In this document: in pieces, positions 23,223-31,085 of the stretch
Layout of the letters: every line of letters begins with the position of its first letter
Position numbering within the stretch: the stretch's first letter is position 1
Origin: a virus
IMG/VR virus record: IMGVR_UViG_3300014962_000008
Coordinates: 1 to 58,712 of that record
Direction: 5' to 3' (one strand)
Length of the DNA: 58,712 bases
Made by a program: the position numbers and the translations under genes
Notes under the pieces: generated by a model
Database searches by the model: none
Told to the model about the DNA's origin: nothing
Seen by the model: only the letters and a program-made list of their open reading frames with translations

Positions 23223-23385
23223 GCAGCTAACCCCGCTACGCCGCAAGGACCAAGCCACGGGCTATCAAGCTGCGGTCAGGGATATCGTAGCGTGGTTGCG
23301 GCGCGACGAAGACCCGTACCCTGACAGCTACGATATAGCCGACGAGATCGAAGCCAAGTTTGGAAAAGCCAATGTGGCTGACTGA
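23215..23385 (+). CDS. Small early protein, unknown
   Basis: ATG at 23215, stop at 23383-23385; 56 residues, overlapping the previous gene by 8 bp, with AGGAG upstream. It reads MTKQLTPLRRKDQATGYQAA, then VRDIVAWLRRDEDPYPDSYD and IADEIEAKFGKANVAD. The AWLRRDEDP/IADEIE pattern resembles other small phage early proteins that carry one or two amphipathic helices. Function unknown. Confidence 0.5.
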   Translation: MTKQLTPLRRKDQATGYQAAVRDIVAWLRRDEDPYPDSYDIADEIEAKFGKANVAD

Positions 23386-23458
23386 CCTACGCAACTGGCT
23401 CTGGGATAACTTCGGCTTCGAGCTAATCGACTGGGCCGAGGACGACATCAGGTTTTGA
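23372..23458 (+). CDS. Possible 28-residue Trp-rich peptide
   Basis: ATG at 23372 inside the previous gene's end; the product begins MWLTDLRNWLWDNFGFELID and ends WAEDDIRF. Four Trp in 28 residues and an amphipathic pattern could suit a membrane-surface peptide. No clear ribosome site, so translation is uncertain. It ends 9 bp before the oppositely oriented metallophosphoesterase stops. Confidence 0.3.
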   Translation: MWLTDLRNWLWDNFGFELIDWAEDDIRF

Positions 23459-23466
23459 AGGAAGTG

Positions 23467-24603
23467 CTAGTGCTCAATCATCTCCGGGCAGACCATGACA
23501 CGCCCCACCTGACCGAAGCGCTTGTGGTACGTGATGGCCTGCGCAGCCCGATCAGCGATCCAGCCGCCACGCGCGGCGTACGCGTCACGCGCTGCCAGCG
23601 TCGGGTGCTGCACAACGGTGACGCCGTTGTATTCCTTCTCGTCCCGGTGATGCCGGTGGCCGCAGTGGATCTCGCGGCGGCGAGTGGCGCCCCACGTCTC
23701 CGGGAACTGGGCGGCGAAGAGCAGCGGGAGCTGCTCGTTCTTGACCTTGTGCCCGTGGTGGACGCCAAGCATCGTCTCGCCCCACTGGAAGACGTAGAAG
23801 GGCAGGTCGCTGTCATTGACGCGCAGGCGCGGCTCATCCTCGTAATGCACGGCGAACAGGTCGGACAGCCAGCCAGCACCCTCCTCGTCGTGATTGCCCT
23901 CGGCTATGATCAGATGCACATCGTTATGCCGCTCAAGGGACATGCGCACCAACTCGCGGATCAGGCGGATGGCGCTGCGGCGGATCTTGGGGTAGCGGCT
24001 GTCGGCGTCGAGGATGTTCTTGCTGGCGGGCGTGAGGGGGAGCTTGCCGTCCGTGTGCAGGAAGTCACCTTGGATATTGATCACGGCGGCGTGCGCTGCG
24101 GGGGATTGCTCCACCATGGCGCGCATTGCGCCCAGCAGGACACGCTCGGCGATGGCCAGATCCCAGTCCGCGCCGCCCTCGTTGTGCCACGCGTACATGC
24201 CGAGGTGGTAGTCGGTAAAGGTGTAGAGGTTACACAGGTCGGCGTTGACCAGACCCGGCGCGGTGATCGCCTCGGCCTTGGGCAAGTCTTCCTTCAGGGC
24301 CTCGACCACCTCCAGCATGGCCGCGCGCATGGCCTCGCGATCGGGAGACTGCCTCTCCCACGTCCGCTCGACGTTGCCCGTGGGCCCGCGCTGGATGGTG
24401 ACCTTGCCCATGGCGTAGCCGGGCGCCACGCCACTCTCGAAGTGGCCCGGAGCGAAGCCGCGCGCCGCCGCAGCCCGCACCCTCGCTTGGAAGGTGCTGC
24501 GCGGCATGCCGAGGGCCGCAGCGGCCTCAGTTTCCGTTCCGTATTGTTGGAGCGCTTCTACAGTCTCGCGAAGGACATCTTCGGACAGTGGCTGTGCAGG
24601 CAT
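23467..24603 (-). CDS. HTH-metallophosphoesterase, reversed inside the early block
   Basis: ATG at 24603 with GAGG upstream; 378 residues. Residues 8-50 form a helix-turn-helix (TETEAAAALGMPRSTFQARV). The catalytic domain has the calcineurin-like metal motifs in order: TDYHLG (D131, H133), QGD (179-180), AEGNHDE (236-240), VHHGHK (282-286) and HCGHRHH (315-319). Enzymes of this fold cleave phosphoesters using two metals. A nuclease or nucleotide-hydrolase role on phage or host DNA is plausible; the substrate cannot be read. It is the only minus-strand gene in the 20-kb early block and faces away from the DnaA-like gene, so it has separate control. Confidence 0.75.
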   Translation of the reverse strand: MPAQPLSEDVLRETVEALQQYGTETEAAAALGMPRSTFQARVRAAAARGFAPGHFESGVAPGYAMGKVTIQRGPTGNVERTWERQSPDREAMRAAMLEVVEALKEDLPKAEAITAPGLVNADLCNLYTFTDYHLGMYAWHNEGGADWDLAIAERVLLGAMRAMVEQSPAAHAAVINIQGDFLHTDGKLPLTPASKNILDADSRYPKIRRSAIRLIRELVRMSLERHNDVHLIIAEGNHDEEGAGWLSDLFAVHYEDEPRLRVNDSDLPFYVFQWGETMLGVHHGHKVKNEQLPLLFAAQFPETWGATRRREIHCGHRHHRDEKEYNGVTVVQHPTLAARDAYAARGGWIADRAAQAITYHKRFGQVGRVMVCPEMIEH

Positions 24604-24678
24604 CAAGACCTCGAACGTAGTTCGGGGCGGACATATACAGCGAATGTTTCACTTTTGCACTAAAAAAGGAATTGACAG
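24604..24678. promoter_or_regulatory. Divergent promoter gap between metallophosphoesterase and DnaA-like gene
   Basis: This 75-bp gap must hold start signals for both neighbours. Leftward, TATATG (minus strand, within 24633-24640) is a good -10 candidate with a weak -35. Rightward, TTTTGCAC followed by AT-rich sequence and GGAATTGACAG precedes the TTG start. Neither shows the TTGCAA cassette clearly. Confidence 0.4.
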
Positions 24679-25254
24679 TTGTTTATAAGCGACACCATCG
24701 CCAAGTGCGCGGACTTATTTTACGTCAACCAGAACCTCATAACCTCGAAAAGCAGGTTGCGCACTGCCGTCCGCGCCCGTCAGGCTTTGGCCATGGCCCT
24801 CTCAATTCGCGGGCACTCGACTGCCGCGATCGGGCGCTGGCTGGGGCGAGACCACACCACGATTATGCACAGCCTCGACGTGGCCAAGGAACTCATGTCT
24901 CGCGACAGTATGTTTGGCGAGAAGGTTTTCCTCTTGGCGCAGAGCGTGCACGAGGTGGATAACCCCCACCCCCAGCGCCACAAGCAGAAGGCCAAGCTGG
25001 ACAAGGAAGCCAAGACAATCGTTCTAGACGACACCCCGGAGGAGAAGGTCGAGGCGGAAAAGGAGCTGCGCTACTCTGGGCCGGAGGCTTGGGGCTGCGA
25101 CAAAGGCGTGCCCACGCACAACAACCTCAACCGCAGCCTGCGCTACGTATCGGAAAAGCTCCTCGAGAGCATCAACCGCGAACTCAAGAAAGCCGCGATG
25201 GCACGCGCAGCCAAGCCGCACTATCGCCTTGTGGGAGGACTGACCAGTGACTGA
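24679..25254 (+). CDS. DnaA domain IV-like DNA-binding protein
   Basis: It starts at TTG 24679 with GGA upstream; 191 residues. Residues ~28-72 match the C-terminal DNA-binding domain of the replication initiator DnaA: VRARQALAMALSIRGHSTAA, then IGRWLGRDHTTIMHSLDVAK; the GRDHTTxxH signature contacts the DnaA box. The AAA+ ATPase and domains I-III of DnaA are absent. The rest is a charged linker (KQKAKLDKEAKTIVLDDTPE) and a helical C-terminus (NNLNRSLRYVSEKLLESINR). It could occupy DnaA boxes on host or phage DNA. Such stand-alone domains occur in some phages; the exact role here is inference. Confidence 0.75.
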   Translation: MFISDTIAKCADLFYVNQNLITSKSRLRTAVRARQALAMALSIRGHSTAAIGRWLGRDHTTIMHSLDVAKELMSRDSMFGEKVFLLAQSVHEVDNPHPQRHKQKAKLDKEAKTIVLDDTPEEKVEAEKELRYSGPEAWGCDKGVPTHNNLNRSLRYVSEKLLESINRELKKAAMARAAKPHYRLVGGLTSD

Positions 25255-25501
25255 AGACGAACTGCACAACGAGGCTCACCTCAACGCCGAGCATGAAGTG
25301 CGCGAGGTGCTGAACGCCACCTTTTACGATGAAAACCTGCGCTGCTGCCGGGCAGATGTCTTGCTCAATGTTCTGGAGGATGAGTTCATGCAGATGGACG
25401 ACAGCGACGACGTGTCCTTCGTCCTGTTCCGCATGGTCGCCTTGGCCCTGCAGCGCAATCAACAAGACGCCCAAATCTTCGACACGGTGGGGTCAGCATG
25501 A
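25247..25501 (+). CDS. Small acidic early protein
   Basis: 84 residues from GTG 25247 with GGAGG upstream, overlapping the DnaA-like gene by 8 bp. It is acidic (MTEDELHNEAHLNAEHEVRE, VLEDEFMQMDDSDDVSFVLF) with a Cys pair (RCC). Strong acidity can mark DNA mimicry, but it is short and nothing confirms this. No family recognised. Confidence 0.55.
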   Translation: MTEDELHNEAHLNAEHEVREVLNATFYDENLRCCRADVLLNVLEDEFMQMDDSDDVSFVLFRMVALALQRNQQDAQIFDTVGSA

Positions 25502-25596
25502 AAATCCTGAGCAACGCAGCCATGCTGCTGGGAGGCAGCCTGCTTGTCGCCCAGTGGCTCGTCCTCTTCTGGGCCCTGTGGGTGATGACGCCATGA
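25498..25596 (+). CDS. 32-residue single-membrane-span peptide
   Basis: ATG at 25498 overlaps the preceding stop. The product MKILSNAAMLLGGSLLVAQW continues LVLFWALWVMTP, essentially one hydrophobic helix. A second TM peptide follows at once. In an early block it could act as a membrane-associated exclusion or regulatory peptide; too short for domain assignment. Confidence 0.5.
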   Translation: MKILSNAAMLLGGSLLVAQWLVLFWALWVMTP

Positions 25597-25691
25597 TAGC
25601 AGCCATCATCTCCCTGACTGCGGTCGTTGTGGCCATCGTCGCGGGCGATTGGCTGGGGCGCGCAATCAGTGAATGGAAAAAGTTCAAATAG
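25593..25691 (+). CDS. 32-residue single-membrane-span peptide (pair of 25498-25596)
   Basis: ATG at 25593 overlaps the previous stop (ATGA). The product is MIAAIISLTAVVVAIVAGDW followed by a charged tail LGRAISEWKKFK: a hydrophobic helix with a positive C-terminus, which predicts the tail in the cytoplasm. The tandem, coupled arrangement suggests the two peptides work together. They differ from the holin at 54743-55003. Confidence 0.5.
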   Translation: MIAAIISLTAVVVAIVAGDWLGRAISEWKKFK

Positions 25692-25745
25692 GGTATTGCA
25701 ACGCTCCGTTGCATGGCTTATGGGTCAGTCATCAGCAACGGAGAT
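25686..25745 (+). promoter_or_regulatory. Early promoter-leader cassette 3
   Basis: TTCAAATAGGG, then TTGCAA (25696-25701), 17-bp spacer containing a second TTGCA (25709-25713), TATGGG (25719-25724) and leader CATCAGCAACGGAG ahead of the ATG at 25751. It lies partly inside the end of the previous peptide gene. Confidence 0.65.
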
Positions 25746-25750
25746 ACCCC

Positions 25751-26038
25751 ATGAACAACCCTGAATATACCGCCCACGCCATCAACGAAGCCCTTTCCGG
25801 GCATGGCATCGGCGTAGTCTGGGACGGCAGCGAGGCGGAAGCCGATGGCGTTGAGCTGTTCTACGTCTGCGCAGACGGCGACGACACCGACCTGATCGTC
25901 TTGGATCACGGCTACTGCCTCGAGATCGTAGAGAATGTGGGCGACCGCTCCTACGTGTCGGTCGACGAGGCAATGAGCTTCGATAGTTTGGCCGCCAAGC
26001 TGGTGAACATCATTGACCGACTGGGAGAAGAGGTATGA
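25751..26038 (+). CDS. Small acidic early protein
   Basis: 95 residues, start supported by cassette 3 and its leader. The sequence is acidic (WDGSEAEADGVELFYVCADG, DDTDLIVLDHGYCLEIVENV, SVDEAMSFDSLAAKLVNIID). It may be a DNA mimic or a small binding protein; no family is recognised. Confidence 0.6.
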   Translation: MNNPEYTAHAINEALSGHGIGVVWDGSEAEADGVELFYVCADGDDTDLIVLDHGYCLEIVENVGDRSYVSVDEAMSFDSLAAKLVNIIDRLGEEV

Positions 26039-26295
26039 GGCTTTCGGACATCATCAACCCGTGGAGTGCACTGCGCCGTGCGCGCCAGCGCTATGACGAC
26101 CTGTGCGCTAACACGGCTATCGCCATGCGCAACGCTGAGCGCAAGGTTGAAGAGAGCGAGAAGTCTGCGCGAGAGGCACGCCTGCGCGCCGCCATCGCCA
26201 AGACGGACATCACACGACTGGAGGCTGCGCTGAAGGAGGCGCACTTCCGTAATCCAAAGACGGGCCGCTTGGGCCGCAAGGGGGAGCGCTTCTAA
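26035..26295 (+). CDS. Small basic helical early protein
   Basis: 86 residues; starts MRLSDIINPWSALRRARQRY and is highly helical (NAERKVEESEKSAREARLRA) with a basic end (NPKTGRLGRKGERF). It overlaps the previous gene by 4 bp. A long coiled coil is likely. Function unknown. Confidence 0.55.
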   Translation: MRLSDIINPWSALRRARQRYDDLCANTAIAMRNAERKVEESEKSAREARLRAAIAKTDITRLEAALKEAHFRNPKTGRLGRKGERF

Positions 26296-26489
26296 TGAGC
26301 ACCGAGAAAGAAATATCAGCCCGCGCGCGTAAACTGTTTGCGCGCCGTGAGCGCCTTGAGGCACAGCTCCGCGCGATTGACGCCGAGCTTGTCAAGGCGC
26401 GCAGTGAGTACCGCGAGGTGACGCGTGTCTTCATCAACGACATGCCGCGTTTCCGCAACGCAGTACACCAGATTAAGGTAGCAGCATGA
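26295..26489 (+). CDS. Small basic helical early protein
   Basis: 64 residues, starting MSTEKEISARARKLFARRER and continuing LRAIDAELVKARSEYREVTR, i.e. coiled coil. Its ATG overlaps the previous stop by 1 bp, and its stop overlaps the regulator gene by 4 bp. Function unknown. Confidence 0.55.
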   Translation: MSTEKEISARARKLFARRERLEAQLRAIDAELVKARSEYREVTRVFINDMPRFRNAVHQIKVAA

Positions 26490-26722
26490 CCACTAAAAAC
26501 GAACGTATCGCCGCCCTTGACCTCGCCATTGAGCGAGGGGGCGGCATCGTCAAGTTCACCAAGGCCATGGGCGTGACGCACCAAGCGATCTACGCGTGGC
26601 GCAAGCGCGGCTGGGTGCCGCCCGAGCGTGCCGTCGTGATCGAGAGCATCTTCGGCATCGACCGCGGCCTGCTCATGAACCCAAATCTCGTGCGCGCCGT
26701 CAGCGGACAAGTGGGAGACTAA
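26486..26722 (+). CDS. YdaS/Cro-like HTH regulator
   Basis: 78 residues. The helix-turn-helix FTKAMGVTHQAIYAWRKRGW with PPERAVVIESIFGIDRGLL is close to the YdaS/Cro-like family (GWVPPERA signature). Such proteins act as small DNA-binding repressors or antitoxin-like regulators in phages. No toxin partner (YdaT) is seen beside it. It is a plausible regulator for the early/late switch, though its operator is not identified. Confidence 0.75.
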   Translation: MTTKNERIAALDLAIERGGGIVKFTKAMGVTHQAIYAWRKRGWVPPERAVVIESIFGIDRGLLMNPNLVRAVSGQVGD

Positions 26723-26724
26723 AG

Positions 26725-28641
26725 TTGCGCTACGGTTCCGTCTGCAGCGGCATTGAGGCCGCGACTGCCGCATGGCACCACATGGGCTGGGAACCCGCCT
26801 TCTTTTCAGAGATTGAGGCTTTCCCGCGCGCGGTGCTTGAACACCACTACCCTGAAGTCCCACTGCATGGCGACTTCACAACCATTGAGAAGAACCAATA
26901 TGGCCAAATCGACCTCCTCGTTGGCGGAACCCCCTGCCAATCCTTCAGCGTTGCCGGTCTCCGAGGGGGACTGGATGATGAACGTGGTAACCTCGCCCTT
27001 GAGTTTTGCCGACTTGCTCAGCGCGAGCAACCTCGCTGGATTGTCTGGGAAAACGTCCCCGGTGTCCTGTCATCGAACGGAGGACGGGACTTTGGTTCCA
27101 TCCTCGGGGCGCTGGAAGACCTCGGGTACGGTCTCGCGTACCGGGTCTTGGACGCTCAGTACTTCGGAGTGGCCCAGCGACGCCGCCGTGTGTTTGTTGT
27201 CGGATATCTTGGAGACTGGCGACCTGCCGCAGCGGTTCTTTTTGAGCGCCACAGCATGTCAGGGCATCCTGCGCCGAGCCGAGAAGCGCGGAAAGAAGCT
27301 GCCAGAGCAGCTTCAGTCAGCACTCATGAGTGTGGTGGAATTGGAAGCTACAACGAAAGCGACATCAGCAGCCCTCTCCTCCGATCAGGAGCTGACAAAG
27401 GACACGGATGCGAAGCCCTCATCGCTGGAGGGGATGGACTTGCTCTGACCGAGACAGTCGGCACGCTGCGCACCCGCCGCCCGGGCGAGGGCGGCGTGCA
27501 AGGTGACTTCGACCACATCGTGCCGGTGGTCAGCCCTGCCTTGAACACGCAGAGCGGGTCGCACCACGCGCCCGACACCAAGGCCTATGTCGTTGTCCAC
27601 GGTACGCAAGACCCCTGTGTCTCCACAGACACTGCTTTCGCCTTGGGCCGCAATAATGGTGGCGAAAACGCCATCGCCTACTCCATCATGCCGATGAACA
27701 GCGGCAAGGACTACAAGGCCCGCGAGACTGAGGTCGCGCAGCCGATCATGGCGGGCGGCCCAGTGGGCGGCAATCAGGGCGGCGACTATGTTGTTCAGCC
27801 AACCATCGCCATCCAAGATGTTCGCGGTACCGATAAGGCACAGAACGGCAAGGGCTGGTCTGATGAGGGGGCTAGCTACACCGTTGACACCCACGCAACG
27901 CAAGGTGTGTCAAAAACAGTTGCCGCACGCAACGATCAGGACACGGCTTCCTGTGTGGCCTTTACGGCTCGCGATTACGGCGCGGATGCTACAGAAAACT
28001 TAGCACCCACCATGCGGTCTTTGGCGAGGGGCGCGGACGGGCATCAGTCAGGGTCACATGGTTTGGCCGTGGCATTCGCACAGAACACCCGCGATGAGGT
28101 TCGTCTGATTGGCGATGATCGCGCACTGTCATTGCAGCGCAGCCAGACACAGGCAATTGCACTCCAAGATGTGCGTGGGATTAAAAAAGCGCAGAATGGG
28201 CGCGGTTGGAACGATGATGGGTCAGCATATACAGTTGACACACGGGCAACGCAAGGTGTGGCTTACCCAGTGGGCAGCAATCAGGGCGGCTTTACCAACA
28301 GCCACCAGAACGGCGGCGTGATGCCTGCAGTTGCGATCGGCTTCAACGAGGACGGCACTGCGCGGACATTGACTGCGCGTCACGACAGCAGCCCGTGTGC
28401 TGATCGCGGGCCAGATGTGGTATCGCAAACCTCTGCCGTTCGCCGCCTGACCCCTGTTGAGTGCGAGAGGCTGCAAGGGTTTCCTGACAACTTCACGGCA
28501 ATCCCGTGGAAGAAGAAGGGACCAGAGCAGTGCCCCGATGGCCCGCGCTACAAGGCGCTCGGCAACAGCATGGCGGTTCCGGTCATGCGGTGGATCGGTG
28601 AGCGCATCCAGCTTGTTGATGACTTGATTTCGGTCCTATGA
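26725..28641 (+). CDS. DNA cytosine-C5 methyltransferase with long repeat insertion
   Basis: The start chosen is TTG 26725 with GGGAG upstream, 2 bp past the regulator gene's stop; 638 residues. Motifs: VCSGIEAA (~6-13), GGTPCQSFS with catalytic C71, WENVPG (~108-113), QRRRRVF (151-157) and near the end LTPVECERLQGFPDN with LGNSMAVPV. It transfers methyl to cytosine C5. Between QRR and the C-terminal motifs lies a ~400-residue insertion containing two copies of IAIQDVRGxxKAQNG followed by YTVDTxATQGV, and Gly/Asn-rich blocks; it probably includes target recognition. The enzyme may protect phage DNA from restriction. No cognate endonuclease is seen. Confidence 0.9.
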   Translation: MRYGSVCSGIEAATAAWHHMGWEPAFFSEIEAFPRAVLEHHYPEVPLHGDFTTIEKNQYGQIDLLVGGTPCQSFSVAGLRGGLDDERGNLALEFCRLAQREQPRWIVWENVPGVLSSNGGRDFGSILGALEDLGYGLAYRVLDAQYFGVAQRRRRVFVVGYLGDWRPAAAVLFERHSMSGHPAPSREARKEAARAASVSTHECGGIGSYNESDISSPLLRSGADKGHGCEALIAGGDGLALTETVGTLRTRRPGEGGVQGDFDHIVPVVSPALNTQSGSHHAPDTKAYVVVHGTQDPCVSTDTAFALGRNNGGENAIAYSIMPMNSGKDYKARETEVAQPIMAGGPVGGNQGGDYVVQPTIAIQDVRGTDKAQNGKGWSDEGASYTVDTHATQGVSKTVAARNDQDTASCVAFTARDYGADATENLAPTMRSLARGADGHQSGSHGLAVAFAQNTRDEVRLIGDDRALSLQRSQTQAIALQDVRGIKKAQNGRGWNDDGSAYTVDTRATQGVAYPVGSNQGGFTNSHQNGGVMPAVAIGFNEDGTARTLTARHDSSPCADRGPDVVSQTSAVRRLTPVECERLQGFPDNFTAIPWKKKGPEQCPDGPRYKALGNSMAVPVMRWIGERIQLVDDLISVL

Positions 28642-28658
28642 GCGGAGAGGACAACGAC

Positions 28659-30683
28659 ATGACAAACATCAGGGCAATTGCGCCCGCGCTACAGGCTGTT
28701 CGCGTTCCGGAGCCGCTCAGGGCATTGCCCGGCTGGCTGATCTGGCGCTATGAGCAGTTCGCAGGCGAGGCCAAGCCGCGCAAGATCCCCTACTGGGCAG
28801 ACGGCACCCGTCGCCACGGCCAGCAGGGCGGCCCGCAGGATCGCGATCGGCTGTCCACCTTCGTGGCTGCGCAGGACGCGGCGATCAGGCTGGGCTTCGA
28901 CGGCGTGGGCTTCGCGTCTCTGGCCGACTTTGGCTACGTCTTCCTCGACTTCGACGCCTGCGTCGACGTGCATGGCAACATGCCCAAGGAAGTCGAGGAC
29001 ATCGTCAACCGGACCTATGCCGAATACAGCCCGAGCGGCAAGGGCGTGCGCGCCGTGCTCAAGGGTGATCTGGGCAACCACAAGAGTTATCCAACGCCCG
29101 ACCAGTACGGCTTCGAGACGTTCAGTTCCACAGGCTTCGTGACCTTCACCGGCAACATCCTGCCGATCGTTGAGGTGCTGGGGTACGAGGACCACATCGC
29201 CGACGTGGACGAAAAGACCAAGGCGCTGTGCGAGCGGCGCTTCGGTGCGTCCGCAGGGACGACCTTCGACGCGGACGACTTCATGGCCGGGCGCGAGCCG
29301 AAGGTTGGCTTGACCGTCAGCCAGATGCAGGAGCTACTGTCGCACCTCGACCCAAGCATGGGCCGCGAGCCGTGGCTGCGCGTCGGTCTGGCCCTTCATC
29401 ACGAGACCGAGGGTGACGACACCGGCTTTGAGCTGTGGGACGAGTGGTCGAGTGAGGGCGAGACCTACCCGGGCACAGAGGGCCTGCGCTACCAGTGGGA
29501 AAGCTTCAGGCCGACACCGGGCAAGCGCCAAGTCACCATGGCCTCGGTGATCAAGATGGCCAAGGAGGCGGGCTACCGCCCCACTGAGGCAGGCAGCCGC
29601 GAGGAAGTGTTCGCCAAGGCCGAGGCGATCATGGCTGACCTGCCAGCGAAGAGCACAGGCCGCTTCGGCCCGGTGCCGATTTACGACCTGACCCAGCGCG
29701 AGCCGATGAGCTGGCTGATCAAGGCCGTGCTGCCCAAGGCCAAGCTTGGCATCCTGTTCGGCGCGTCAGGCAGCGGCAAGACCTTTGTCGCGCTGGACCT
29801 CGCCTTCTCAATCGCGCGGGGCAATGCGTGGCGCACGCGCAAGACGACCAAGGGGCGTGTTGTGATCATCGCCGCGGAGGGCGGCAGCGGTCTGGGCAAG
29901 CGCGCCGAGGCCTACGCACAGTTCCACGGCTTCGACCTGCGCAGCGTGCCAGACCTGCACGTCATCACCGCTGCACCCAACTTCCTCGACAGTGACGACA
30001 TCTCGGAGGTGATTGCCGAGATCAAGAACCTTGGCCCGGTCGATCTGGTCGTAACCGACACGCTGGCGCAGGTCACGCCGGGTGCGAACGAAAACACGTC
30101 CGAGGACATGGGCCGCGCACTGGCCAATCTCAACCTGCTGCACGAAGCGACGGGGGCGATGAACCTCGCCGTACACCACGCGGGCAAGGATCTCACCAAG
30201 GGCTCGCGCGGCTGGTCCGGCATCAAGGCCGCCGCCGACGTGCAGATCGAGGTGCTGCGCCACGAGAACGGCGAGCGCGAGATCGTCATCGAGAAGATGA
30301 AGGACGGCGAGGACGGGCTGCGATGGGGCTTCAAGCTCGAGGTGGTTGAGCTGGGCGTAGACTACGACGGCGACAGCATCACGAGTTGCGTCGCGGTGGA
30401 GGCCGACCTGTCTAAGCCAAGCGAGGACATGGAAGACCGCAAGGGCCTGAAGCGCCGCGGGCGCATCGAGAACCACGTCCTTGAGGTCATGACGCTCTTC
30501 GGCGCAGAGAGCGTTGTCAGCGCGGTCGAGCTTATTGACAAGGCCGTCGAGGCCCTTCCGGCACCGGAAGAGGGCAAGCGCGACACGCGCCGACAGTCCG
30601 TGGTGCGCGCGATTAACGGCCTGAGCCGGGAGAAAGATGGCCCACTTAAAGTGGAAGGCGGAAAAATTATCTTCTACGAGTAA
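28659..30683 (+). CDS. Primase-polymerase/helicase fusion with winged-helix-like C-terminus
   Basis: ATG at 28659 is chosen because GGAGAGG precedes it; the frame opens earlier at 28638. The N-terminal ~170 residues look like a primase of the archaeo-eukaryotic type: YVFLDFDAC (D97, D99), EYSPSGKGVRAVL and FSSTGFVTFTGN. Then a PriCT-like part (~220-285, WLRVGLALHHETEG). Residues ~360-520 are a RepA/DnaB-class ATPase: GASGSGKT Walker A (368-375), VVIIAAEGG, DLVVTDTLAQ. The C-terminal ~60 residues contain KRDTRRQSVVRAINGL, shared with the protein at 19387-19650. It would prime and unwind DNA for the phage polymerase. Confidence 0.85.
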   Translation: MTNIRAIAPALQAVRVPEPLRALPGWLIWRYEQFAGEAKPRKIPYWADGTRRHGQQGGPQDRDRLSTFVAAQDAAIRLGFDGVGFASLADFGYVFLDFDACVDVHGNMPKEVEDIVNRTYAEYSPSGKGVRAVLKGDLGNHKSYPTPDQYGFETFSSTGFVTFTGNILPIVEVLGYEDHIADVDEKTKALCERRFGASAGTTFDADDFMAGREPKVGLTVSQMQELLSHLDPSMGREPWLRVGLALHHETEGDDTGFELWDEWSSEGETYPGTEGLRYQWESFRPTPGKRQVTMASVIKMAKEAGYRPTEAGSREEVFAKAEAIMADLPAKSTGRFGPVPIYDLTQREPMSWLIKAVLPKAKLGILFGASGSGKTFVALDLAFSIARGNAWRTRKTTKGRVVIIAAEGGSGLGKRAEAYAQFHGFDLRSVPDLHVITAAPNFLDSDDISEVIAEIKNLGPVDLVVTDTLAQVTPGANENTSEDMGRALANLNLLHEATGAMNLAVHHAGKDLTKGSRGWSGIKAAADVQIEVLRHENGEREIVIEKMKDGEDGLRWGFKLEVVELGVDYDGDSITSCVAVEADLSKPSEDMEDRKGLKRRGRIENHVLEVMTLFGAESVVSAVELIDKAVEALPAPEEGKRDTRRQSVVRAINGLSREKDGPLKVEGGKIIFYE

Positions 30684-30756
30684 AAAAGTGCAAATAGGGG
30701 GTTGCAACGTCAGATTGAAGCTACTATATAGGGTTCATCGCAACGCATATAGGAGT
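30684..30756 (+). promoter_or_regulatory. Early promoter-leader cassette 4
   Basis: TGCAAATAGGGGGTTGCAACG (30689-30709, identical to cassette 1), TTGCAA at 30702-30707, 17-bp spacer, TATATA at 30725-30730, then CATCGCAACGCATATAGGAG before the ATG at 30764. It has the best -10 match of the five. Confidence 0.7.
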
Positions 30757-30763
30757 TCATACA

Positions 30764-31075
30764 ATGGCAACTGCACCCGTACTCGATTTCGTTTCCGCCG
30801 CCATCGACCAGCTCGGCTCGGTCAAGGCCCGCATCGCAGAACTCAAGGCCGAGGAAGCCCGTCTGGCTTCCCTGATCGCCGAGAGCGGTCACGATGCGTA
30901 CGAGGGCAACCTCTTCCGCGCCACCGTCTCGAAGGTCGCCGACCGCCAGTCGCTGGACGTTAAGGCAGCCGAAGCCAAGCTCCGCGAGCTGGGCGTTGAT
31001 GGCCGCTGGTTCAGCAAGAACCAGAAGACCAGCAAGGGGTACACGACCGTCAAGGTCGTGGCTCGCAAGGCGTAA
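30764..31075 (+). CDS. Early coiled-coil protein of a replication-linked family
   Basis: 103 residues with a coiled coil (KARIAELKAEEARLASLIAE), then a beta part EGNLFRATVSKVADRQSLDV and KAAEAKLRELGVDG, ending GYTTVKVVARKA. Small proteins with this arrangement are common next to replication genes in phages. It follows cassette 4. Exact function unknown. Confidence 0.6.
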   Translation: MATAPVLDFVSAAIDQLGSVKARIAELKAEEARLASLIAESGHDAYEGNLFRATVSKVADRQSLDVKAAEAKLRELGVDGRWFSKNQKTSKGYTTVKVVARKA

Positions 31076-31085
31076 GGAGGCAGAC

